Both the position numbers and the translations under genes were made by a program. From Lolium rigidum (taxonomy: Eukaryota > Streptophyta > Magnoliopsida > Poales > Poaceae), in assembly GCF_022539505.1 (NCBI RefSeq), contig NC_061513.1:349909696-349973695 (forward strand): DNA of 64,000 nt. Direction: 5' to 3'. Positions 9,244 to 17,998 of the stretch are shown in pieces; within the stretch, counting starts at the first letter, position 1; each line of letters begins with the position of its first letter. The notes below the pieces were generated by a model. It ran no database searches and was not told where the DNA came from. It worked only from the letters and a program-made list of their open reading frames with translations.

Positions 9244-12200
9244 TCACCAGTAACCTCTGCAAGAACACCTGCCTTGTTCAAAATGGTGAAACCTGTTTGA
9301 ATCCCTCAATATGATCTCTCTGCTGCACATCTTGGATATGAACTTGGCAGCCTCGTGGCAGTGAGTGCAAAGTCTTGAGCTCTTTGTCACACGGATCGGA
9401 CGCCCTCCTGACAAATTCAGCACGCCGAATGCGACAGCGAGCTTTGAGCTGTGCCCACAGAGTGCTTCGCCTTTCACTGCATCGTCGGCACCCATCAGAG
9501 CATAGTTTTTCTTTGGATCGTGGCCTCCTTCCTGCATTCTTGTGGCAACTTCATCCAGGAACTCTGCAATCCTCGCCCCCTGTGGATGATACCGGCTGTC
9601 AGCGACAAAGACCTGAACCTTGCCCCTGGCCTCAATCCAGCTACAGCCAGTTTTCTCCCGGAGTCCTCGGCCACCAATCTTGCTCCTGAGCTTCCTTACA
9701 GCCTCCCATCTCTCAGCTTCAGCATATATGTTGGCAAGAAGAACATAGTATCCGGTGTTTTCAGGTTCCAGCTCAAAGACCCTCTCTGCCACCTCCTCTG
9801 CAAGCTTGATATCCCTGTGAATTCTACATCCCCGAAGCAATGAGACCCATATGCTTGAATCTGGCTCGATTGGCATTGAGTCGATGAACTCATAAGCTTC
9901 ATTCAGATTTCCGGTGTTGATTAGTAGGTCAACCATGCAGTTGTAATGCTTCAGCCTGGGCTCTATTTTGTGTTCATGACGCATCGCATCGAAGAATCTC
10001 CATCCCTCATCTCTCAGACCTGAATGGCTGCAAGCATACAGTATGGCACTAAAAGAGGCCGCATCTGGCTCAATGCCACATAACCTCATCTGCTCGAAGA
10101 GGGCAATGGCTTCCCTGCCACGGCCATGCATGCCATATCCAGCTACCATGATGGTCCATGAGATGAGGTTCTTGTTGCTCAACCTGTCAAACAGCCGCCG
10201 GGCTAGTAGTAACGCGCCACACTTAACATACATGTCCATGAGGGCGTTGGCTACGAAATCGTCTTCCAAGTACCCTCTTCGTAAGGCATAGGCGTGCATC
10301 TCCCTGCCTCTCTCCAGGGATGATAGACTTGCGGCGGCAGGAAGGATGCAGGTCATGGTCACAGCATTAGGTCTGAACTGGGGGAGCATTTCAGCGAACA
10401 AACTGAATGCTTCATTGGCAAGATTATTCCTGGAGTAACCTCCTATCATTGTATTCCATGATATCATATCCTTTCTCATCACACCATCAAAAATCAACCT
10501 TGCTTCTTCCATATTTCCACATTTCGTGTACATTTCCATTAGCGCGTTGGTAACAGCAAGAACTTCCTCCATTCCATTTCTGATGGCATATCCATGGACA
10601 GATTTGCCATGTTTCAGCGATTCATTACCAGCAAAAGCATGAAGAGCACTGGTGATTGCAAAGGTATCTGGTCTGATACCTTCTAACCCCATTTCCTGAA
10701 ATAACCCAGCCACTTTGTCAAAAAGACCAGCCCTGGTATAACTCGTGATTATTGCTGTCCACGAAACAACACTTTTCTGATCCATATTCCTGAATATCTT
10801 ATTGGTGCTACGCCAATCTGAGCAATTTGAGTACATATCAAGAAGAACATTACTGAGAGATGTCTCACGGATCAAGCCAGTTTTCACAGAATACCCATGG
10901 ACTAGTCTCCCTAGAAACCAATGGCGCAATTGTGCACAAGCAGGCAAAACACCTAGTAATGTGGCAGAGTCTAACTCATGTCCTTGTAACCACATTCTTA
11001 CAAACAGCTCAATAGCTTTTTCGTGCAATCCATTGAAAGTGCAACCATTGATGATAGAATTCCAAGAAATGACATCTCGATGAGGCATTCCATCAAACAA
11101 CAAGATCGCATCCTCAATCCTGTTGGATTTCGCATAGAACGATATCAGTGCATTGCAAACTGCACACTGTGCCCCAAAACCCAACTTCACAAGATACCCA
11201 TGCACCACCAGGCCATCCCTACCACCATACAAACTACTGGCGCACTTTACCAGGCATGAAATGGTGTGTTCATCTGGGGTAATTCCATTATCACGCATTT
11301 GCTCAAAAAGAAATAGGCTTTCTTGAAATTCACCAGCCTTTGCATATCCTCCTATCAGCAGATTCCATACATGTATGTTACTTTTCGATGACATGGCATC
11401 AAACACCTTCTGTGCATAGCCCAGCTCACCACATTTCACATACATGAATACCAATTTGGATCCTAGATCTTCCTCTACTCCCCTCTCCAAAGATTCAAGC
11501 TCCCAAAGTAATCCAGTTTTCACAGAGTATCCATGAATCACTCTTCCAACAAGCTCGTAACCTAATTCAGCACATGCAGGCAAAACACTGAGCATCGTCA
11601 CTGAATCGATCTCCACACCTTCAAACCACATTTCACTAAAATGCTCAACGGCCCTATCATGCCATCCATTTGAAAAGCATCCACTGATCACAGAGTTCCA
11701 AGAAATAGCATCCCGCTGCGGCATCCCTTCGAACACCTGCAGAGCATCCTCGTTACGGCCACACCTCGAGTACAAAGCCATCAATGCGTTCCCGACTGCA
11801 CACTGCGAGCCAAAACCCAGCTTCTCAAGGTACCCATGAACCACCTCACCATCCTCAATACTGCCCAAACCAGCAACGCACTTCAAGACGCACGAAATGG
11901 TGTATGCATCCGGTTGAACCCCACAGCTGTGCATCTTCCTGAACAGAGATACTCCTTCTCGTAAATCGCCAGCCTTCGCATAACCACTCATCAGAGCGGT
12001 CCAAACACGCACATCGCTTACTTGAGGTATTTCATCGAACACCCTTCTTGCACTCGCCAAGTCCCCGCACTTTAGATACATCAGCACCAATTTCTGTCCG
12101 ACAACGCTGTCCATTCCGTCTCTGCCAAGGCCAGATGCACGGACCAGGAAATGGGCTCTCTTACCGCCCTCCAACGATCTCACCTCGGAGCAGAGCTGGA

Positions 12201-12492
12201 GGACGGCCCCATAGCTCCGGTCGTCGACCCCGTCCGAGCCGAGCAACCTCAAAGCCTCCGTCAACTCGCCCGACCGGCACAGCCTCTGAATCTGCAGGTT
12301 CACGTCGGACCTCGGGACCCAGTGTGGCGATTTCTCGGTGTCCCTCGGAGACGCGGCTGCCTCCAGAACATGGCCGGACGGCGCGAGGACGCTGCACCTG
12401 ACCCTTGCTCTCTGGCTGGTACTTCTGGGAGGCGGCCATGGCGGCGGGGCTCGGAGGTGGCTGGAAATGGAGGCGGCTGGGGGCGTCGCCAT
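9244..12492 (-). CDS. DYW-class pentatricopeptide repeat (PPR) protein, 1082 aa, intronless
   Basis: The protein is predicted to bind single-stranded organelle RNA and specify a C-to-U editing site. Residues 1-55 are rich in Ala, Pro, Ser and Arg and look like a plastid or mitochondrial targeting peptide. PLS-type PPR motifs run from about 90 to 880, the E region from about 880 to 985 (GCSWIEARGKVQVFV is the PG box) and the DYW domain from about 986 to 1082, ending CSCRGYW. The CxxC zinc ligands are present (C1042, C1045), but the HxE motif reads H1014-S-S1016, so the catalytic Glu is Ser. Residues 134-328 and 346-540 are a 195-residue internal duplication. The VTKSS-LCTHCHEAAKF-SK block and the CSCRG(F/Y)W end recall the DOT4 type of plastid editing factor; that orthology is inference. 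The start is the only upstream Met before the targeting region, and the ATG lies 328 bp from the divergent Rho-N gene. Confidence 0.93.
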   Translation of the reverse strand: MATPPAASISSHLRAPPPWPPPRSTSQRARVRCSVLAPSGHVLEAAASPRDTEKSPHWVPRSDVNLQIQRLCRSGELTEALRLLGSDGVDDRSYGAVLQLCSEVRSLEGGKRAHFLVRASGLGRDGMDSVVGQKLVLMYLKCGDLASARRVFDEIPQVSDVRVWTALMSGYAKAGDLREGVSLFRKMHSCGVQPDAYTISCVLKCVAGLGSIEDGEVVHGYLEKLGFGSQCAVGNALMALYSRCGRNEDALQVFEGMPQRDAISWNSVISGCFSNGWHDRAVEHFSEMWFEGVEIDSVTMLSVLPACAELGYELVGRVIHGYSVKTGLLWELESLERGVEEDLGSKLVFMYVKCGELGYAQKVFDAMSSKSNIHVWNLLIGGYAKAGEFQESLFLFEQMRDNGITPDEHTISCLVKCASSLYGGRDGLVVHGYLVKLGFGAQCAVCNALISFYAKSNRIEDAILLFDGMPHRDVISWNSIINGCTFNGLHEKAIELFVRMWLQGHELDSATLLGVLPACAQLRHWFLGRLVHGYSVKTGLIRETSLSNVLLDMYSNCSDWRSTNKIFRNMDQKSVVSWTAIITSYTRAGLFDKVAGLFQEMGLEGIRPDTFAITSALHAFAGNESLKHGKSVHGYAIRNGMEEVLAVTNALMEMYTKCGNMEEARLIFDGVMRKDMISWNTMIGGYSRNNLANEAFSLFAEMLPQFRPNAVTMTCILPAAASLSSLERGREMHAYALRRGYLEDDFVANALMDMYVKCGALLLARRLFDRLSNKNLISWTIMVAGYGMHGRGREAIALFEQMRLCGIEPDAASFSAILYACSHSGLRDEGWRFFDAMRHEHKIEPRLKHYNCMVDLLINTGNLNEAYEFIDSMPIEPDSSIWVSLLRGCRIHRDIKLAEEVAERVFELEPENTGYYVLLANIYAEAERWEAVRKLRSKIGGRGLREKTGCSWIEARGKVQVFVADSRYHPQGARIAEFLDEVATRMQEGGHDPKKNYALMGADDAVKGEALCGHSSKLAVAFGVLNLSGGRPIRVTKSSRLCTHCHEAAKFISKMCSREIILRDSNRFHHFEQGRCSCRGYW

Positions 12493-12820
12493 GGGAGCCG
12501 GAGGCAGAGGAGTTCAATTTTTTGCCGCGAAATCTTGCGTTGTCGGCGTGGTTTGGTCTAGCTGATTGCAGTTTGCAGGGGATAGCCTTCTGGATTACGT
12601 TGCCTCTTTAGCCATTTGCTCCCTCGTATTTCAGAAAATTCATTTTGCAACGAGGGTGTCTATGTAAAGTTTCACGGCATGTATCATTCACCATCTGCAT
12701 GTGGCTAAGAAAGAGGATAGAGCACACCCGGAGTAAAGGAAGAAGAGAGCACTGCGCACTGTCACTCCATTAGAGAACAGCAAGGAGGTTCTTCTTCGGT
12801 AAAGGAAGAAGAGAGAAGAA
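12493..12820. promoter_or_regulatory. Shared intergenic region of divergent PPR and Rho-N genes
   Basis: Only 328 bp separate the two start codons, so the promoters and 5' leaders of both genes must lie here unless they overlap the genes. The Rho-N side is rich in GAAGAAGAGAG-type purine runs. No clear TATA box stands out on either strand. A bidirectional promoter is inferred from spacing alone. Confidence 0.5.
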
Positions 12821-13989
12821 ATGGGAGGAATTCTCATTCAGCACCACCAAATCTCTCCCAATCCTCTGAGAAAAGCTGGATTCCCCGGGTCATTTGCTTC
12901 CCAAAGAGGTGATTCTGAAAGATCTTAGTTATCTCCCATTTCGTAGAAACATTTACATTATTTATGTTTGAGCTCATTCCTTTGTGTTTATCGGTTCATG
13001 GCATCGTTCTGTCCACATACGAAGCTTCATGCTCGGGGTCCCATTAGTGTACTACTGTATTTCTTATGACATACGGAGTACAAATACAGCCATTCGGAGT
13101 AGACTCTGTAACAGCACCCTCTCTTAGTTTCAGTCTTTGGTTCCTTTCAAATTCAATTGTTCCGGTTTGACCAGATGGTAGCTCACTAATCCATATTTAT
13201 CATTTTCTGAGAAAGTTTTACATCCAAAAAGGAGAACAGGAAATGTAATTACTGATCAAAAACTGCATTTACTAATTGCACATTTCATCAGCTCATTCAA
13301 TCAGACAAAACTTAAAGCACAGTATTTGGTGAAGTCGTCGCTGAACTTAGTTTGCATCTACAGATATCGTTCTCCTTTGTGCTCCGCTGCAAGGATTCGT
13401 TCGGTGCTCATCTTCCATGATCGTCAGATCGGAAGCCAACGGGTCTCTACCGCCAGGAACGGTGGTAAAGAAGCACAGCAAAGAAGAGCTCATCGAATTC
13501 TTCAGAGGCATCCAGGCCGCCATTGCCAGGGACTCGCCCAAGGCGTCCAGGAGAACTAGGAAGCCAGCGCCGGCCGACCTGTTCGAAGACGCCGGCAAGC
13601 AATCTTACGGTAACTGAAAAACACGGGATTCAATTATTCAAAATTCAAATCATCTTTCTTCTGTTTCTGCATTTGCACTTGCAGATCAATAACGGTTCGT
13701 TCTGATTGTAATAAAAAGAATACATCAAGATTAAAACAAATTTTGTTTCTTTGTTTCTTTTTGTCGTGGATCATCTGCTTGCAATGCCGCAACCCATCGG
13801 TTCATCATGACAATTAAGACGTACTGTCTTGTTTTTCCAGAGGAAGTGTACCAAGATGGGCAGCCAAATCTGGAGGACATGAAGGTGGCCGAGCTGAGGG
13901 AGATGGCGAAAGCGAGACAGATGAGAGGTTACTCCAAGTTGAAGAAGGGTGAGCTGATTGACCGTTTGAAGCGGGGTTTGGTCTCATAA
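12821..13989 (+). CDS. Rho-N domain protein (SAP-like BP-73 / RHON1-like), 3 exons, 160 aa
   Basis: The exons are 12821-12908, 13364-13609 and 13841-13989, with GT-AG introns. The joined frame is 483 bases and ends at TAA 13987-13989. Both intron phases agree (phase 1 each time), which supports including the first exon. The C-terminal 40 residues are a Rho-N domain (NLEDMKVAELREMAKAR, then GYSKLKKGELIDRLK), a small helical RNA-binding fold. The N-terminus is a plausible plastid targeting peptide, and the middle holds a basic segment and a helix KHSKEELIEFFRGIQAAIA. In Arabidopsis and rice, relatives such as RHON1 and BP-73 bind nucleic acid, and RHON1 helps RNase E process plastid RNA; the same role here is inferred. 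The protein is shorter than those relatives, having lost most of the low-complexity middle. Confidence 0.8.
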
Positions 13990-14639
13990 TTTGGTCCTCC
14001 TATGATCGGAACAGGCAGACGTCAGTGACAACTGTACTGACCTAATTGGTCTAGTTAGAATCGATTTTTGTAGCGGATGTTCCGTCCCGTCTTCTGTTTT
14101 CCGCACACTTTGGTGATATCTTCATTTTACTCCGTGGGAGCTTACTTGGTCAGTTCAATTGCATGGTGAGGCAGAAGCTCCTCGATTCAGTTAATTAAGA
14201 TTATTTTTTGTGGGTCAGTTATTTAAGATCATATTTGTCTTTAAGGTAGACTGTGGTAATCTCTTTTGTCGATCCATCTTATTGTTTGCCCATTTCTGTG
14301 GATATGCAACTCGGCTCCAAAATTAGACATGTAAATATTCTTCATGTCTCTTGGTTGTCTGCAAATTTTTATGTAGAAAACATAAATATTGTGTGTCACA
14401 AAGGTAAATTATCAAATTTGGTGCTTGTATAGAGCACTGAACTTTGTTTGCTTTCTTAATGAGAACATATATACATATGAATTTTCGCATACAAATCTGC
14501 ATGAACACATGCCACATAAACACAAAGAAGCACTATATAGAAATTTAGTTTAAAATTTTATTTTACATTTTTCCGAATTTATTGTGCATCTGGGAGCATA
14601 TTCATGAGACTACTTGTGGAGTATACAAAAAACACATGT
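13990..14639. other. 3' flank, no gene seen
   Basis: This AT-rich stretch holds the probable 3' UTR of the Rho-N gene and then anonymous sequence. No bounded element or coding region is visible. Confidence 0.4.
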
Positions 14640-15285
14640 TAGATCACTAATTGCCGCGGATATGCTAACTAGGTATACCACGGTAGGGCCTTGGATTCCG
14701 GTAAGCCCAGGTGGCCCACATATGGTGGTGAGGGCGGCCTAGTTGTCAGAAATCAGTTAAGGATGGATCCGCTCCGGAGACAAGTTGCCAGATCAGGTCC
14801 ATAATGAAGGCCGGTCAGATCCGTGACGTGCACGACGACAAGGAATACTCAATGTACTATGGACTTAGTCGTATCCGGTAGGATCTCTACCCTTATAACC
14901 CTAGATTCAAAGCCTTTATAGCTCTGTTTTAAATACCCAGCTATAGCCTTTCCGCATGATGCAGCTAACTGCTATAACCCGGCTAAAGGTGCTAAAGTCA
15001 TTAAATAGCCGACTATAGGCTATAGTCTGGTTATAACTGTTTTGGAAGGCCGCGGCTATAACCCGTAGCCAGCTATTTAAAACCATGCTTTATAGGATGG
15101 ATCCTCGGAGGCCTTGAGAGAGAACTCAACTCATTGTAGTAGGGCATGAGGTTTCCGGATTTGGGTAGCTCGGGTGTCCCGACCCGGTGACTCCTCGCCC
15201 GATGGCCCCCCTCTCTCTCTCTCCTCTGTGAGGCTCCTCTCACCGGAGTACCATCGAATACGTAACGACGCTAATTATGGAGGAT
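14640..15285 (+). mobile_element. LTR-like fragment, interrupted by an hAT-like MITE
   Basis: The flanks of the MITE at 14922-15087 have the composition of a grass gypsy LTR near its transcription start: ACCCTTATAACCCTAGATTC before it and GAGAGAACTCAACTCATTG after it, followed by a CT-rich leader. No terminal TG/CA, primer site or partner LTR was found, so the limits are approximate. Confidence 0.4.
14922..15087. mobile_element. hAT-like MITE (166 bp) with 8-bp target duplication
   Basis: The ends CTCTGTTTTAAATA and TATTTAAAACCATG are imperfect terminal inverted repeats. The sequence between them is a larger fold-back of GCTATAGCC-type units. CTTTATAG is duplicated exactly at 14914-14921 and 15088-15095, the 8-bp size expected for hAT transposition. 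It has no coding capacity. Confidence 0.8.
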
Positions 15286-15909
15286 ATTGTTATTTTTCAT
15301 GAGACTATCCATGAACATCACACACAAAAATTATATGGCTTCATCTTTTAAAACTAACTTTGAGAAAAGCTTATGACGAAATTAGGTAGTTTTGTTTGCA
15401 ACCAGCTCTTCCTATGAATTGTTCTTCTCCTTCATAGAGAGCTCGGATAGATATTTATGCAAAAGGGAAGCATTGTTGCAAGGCTATTTTTTTCAACAAA
15501 GGGAATATGTTAATATTGTAAAGATACCAATTACCTCTAGCCTCTCCAATAACGAAATATACTAAAGACATTACGGATGCACACAACTCTAATATACAAA
15601 AAAAAACAGAAGATAAAAGATAAATTAAAGATCTCGCTACGGTGATCAAAACTGTGTATGTAGCTGCAACACAAACCGGATGATGGTTGCACGTGTTATT
15701 ACTAATGGCTTCTTCTTTTTGTTTTAATTTTGTGTCAACTAATTGGTTAATCAATCAATCACTTGGATGAGTTTCACGTCTCTTCGCAAGAGTAAAGGAA
15801 ATAAAAATTGCCCAAGAGAGATGAGCAATCCAGCTCATGTAATAGCTAGATCTTGTTATGATTCGCCTAGCTTTTTACGACAAGCTCTTTTGGATGATGT
15901 ACCTAAGGT
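15286..15909. other. AT-rich spacer, no gene seen
   Basis: Nothing here has the length, codon use or ends of a gene or bounded element. Confidence 0.4.
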
Positions 15910-16024
15910 TTAAAATAGCACCCTATTTTTTCGCTAATAGCGCGCTATAGTATATCTAGAGGGTTCGTGCTCGTTGTGGCGCTATTTGCGAAATAGCATG
16001 CTATATTGCGCTTAAACTTCATAG
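15910..16024. mobile_element. Possible hAT-like MITE remnant
   Basis: AAGGTTTAAAATAGCAC on the left and CGCTTAAACTTCATAG on the right are weak inverted repeats of the TTTAAAATAGC kind. The middle is built of short palindromes (GCTAATAGCGCGCTATAG, GCTATTTGCGAAATAGC). No target-site duplication was recognised. Confidence 0.4.
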
Positions 16025-16030
16025 CGTTAG

Positions 16031-16413
16031 TGATAAGGTATTAACTTGTCAATGCATACAAGTTGTAGACTAGGGTTTCATGGAAAGTAAAGTGCAAGTA
16101 GATCTTGAAGGTTTCAGTCGAAAAGGTGCTCGACTGCTAAAAACTAGGGTTGTGTTGACAATGAATCGATCATTTCTTTCTTCCTCGACTCTCCCTTATA
16201 TAGGAGGTGGAGCCGAGGGTTTCGTAATGTACAAGTTACAAACATCGGGAGACTATTTGAGTTCGTCCCGTATAATTATAAGTCTCTATTCCTAATATAT
16301 CTCTATCTTCCATATCGACGTCTTATTGGGCTTCCGGGCTTTTTAATCTTCAGGTCTTGGGCCTTCTGTAAACTCCGAGTACCTTCTTCGGCAGGCCTAT
16401 TGGGGATGCCTAT
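16031..16413 (-). mobile_element. Gypsy LTR fragment, minus orientation
   Basis: This is the reverse complement of about 380 bases at the 3' end of the plus-strand LTR that ends at 17952. The shared blocks include the LTR terminus, the GTAGACTAGGGTTT leader, and the TATA region CTTATATAGGAGG (about 16195-16207, read on the minus strand as CCTCCTATATAAG). It is cut where the plus-strand LTR begins, so the two lie head to head. Confidence 0.75.
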
Positions 16414-17952
16414 GTCAGTAGCCCCCGAGATTTTTCTTGAATCGTAGAATCGAGTAAAATCTCCATCATTACAATTAACTCATAATTTCTTCGAGTCACT
16501 AAATAATTTTCATAGAACAGTCATATATTATGCAGGGATAATGGTAAATGGGGCTGGTTCATCTGACGGATCAGGTACCAGTTAACTGCTCTTGTGGCAA
16601 TCCCGCAAAAACCTACTTCAAGGTCAAGTCCCTGGACTCGACCCCGGTATACTGGCGTAATTTGACATGTGCCGCTTAAGGTCTTACCATGATCGAATTC
16701 CAGTCATATTTTATCGGGTACCTAACGCGTCCGTTAGAATTTTCTTCGCATCTGTTGATATGGAAAAAAGTAGCAGAGCGCATTCATGTGCGATACCACG
16801 CCACACAGGACGGATCCCGGAGTCTTACCTTCATAAAATATTACGGCATTCAGAGATTTATTCGCGACGGACGCGCTCTGAGAATATATTGTCGAGTGCA
16901 TTTTTCGGCTACTGGAATGGCATATTTATCCGAGTCATATGATGACTTACTATCTTGACCTCCCGATGGGAGTATATGAAGAGTTATGTTTTAACTCAAA
17001 GATGCACAATATTACTCCTAATATTTCATCGGGTGCGCGACCAGCGCTTCCGATGGGAGTAGCCCCCGAGGCTACAACTAAGTGCTTGTACTTGGTTGTA
17101 GGCTCACCTTTTTTTGTCTTTGTCGCTATTTTGTCAGCTTCCCATCTTTTTTATTTTTATCGGTGCACGACCAGCGCTCCCGATGGGAGTAGCCCCCGAG
17201 GCTACAGGCAAGTACTTGTACTTGATTGTAGGCTCAATTTTTTCTATCTTGTATCAACTCAATATTTTATTTGCATATTTCTGATAAGAGTAGCCCCCGA
17301 GCGTATGACCAAATGCTTTGTATTTGATCATAAGCTCTCGATATTTTTCTGCTTAGCTCACTCGTGGTTTTCTTTGTCGCTATATTTGATAGAAACACTC
17401 GATGCTTTTCTTCAGGATGATATCATTGCTGACGATAGCCACGACCACCTCCTTGAAAACCACGACTCCTGTCACGTCTCTGAACTGTGGGTCCAAAGTT
17501 CTGCACGGTCGACACGTTGCGCAAGTGGGGGGACACACGTCCTCCGCAATTACCGGCACGCGCGCTGACATAGGCATCCCCAAATGGGCCTGCCAAAGAT
17601 GGTACCCGGGGTTTATTGAAGGCCCACGAGTCGAAAAATATGAAGATCGGAGGCCCAGTTAGTACTAAGGAAAGTTTGAATTGTATTAGGAAATATAGAC
17701 TTGTAATTATTACGGGACGGGTTAGAAACCCTCCCGGACTCTGTAACCTGTGTATTACGAATCCCTCGGCTCCGCCTCCTATATAAGGGGGAGTCGAGGG
17801 ACAAAGAAGGCATCGACTCATTGTTTCACGCAACCCTAGTTTTCATAATCGTCGAGTACTTTTCGGCTGAAACCTTCGAGATCTACTTGCCCTCTACTTC
17901 CAACTAAACCCTAGTCTACAATACGTAGGCATTGATAAGTTAATCCTTGTCA
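16414..17952 (+). mobile_element. Gypsy LTR, plus orientation
   Basis: The right border is firm: the LTR ends ...CTTGTCA at 17952 and a primer-binding site follows two bases later. A TATA box (CCTATATAAGG) lies at about 17777-17787, about 170 bp before the end. The left part contains three copies of a block around GTAGCCCCCGAG (16431, 17060, 17190) and a related one near 17291, which look like internal promoter-proximal repeats. The left border is inferred from the TGTCAGTAGCCCCCGAG start, which overlaps the junction with the inverted fragment. Confidence 0.65.
17777..17787 (+). promoter_or_regulatory. TATA box of the gypsy LTR
   Basis: CCTATATAAGG lies upstream of a GGGAGTCGAGGGAC leader, at the position expected for the RNA polymerase II start of an LTR. 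Confidence 0.6.
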
Positions 17953-17954
17953 AT

Positions 17955-17971
17955 TGGCGCCGTCTGTGGGA
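17955..17971 (+). other. Primer-binding site of the gypsy element
   Basis: TGGCGCCGTCTGTGGGA starts two bases after the LTR end. This position and the TGGCGCC start are typical of the tRNA primer site of plant gypsy elements. Confidence 0.7.
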
Positions 17972-17998
17972 ATTAGAGGCGACAAGGAGCTGATCTCG

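Noticed and set aside
12048..12561. Plus-strand frames at the 5' end of the PPR gene
   Set aside because: They are antisense to the PPR coding sequence and only long because of its GC content.
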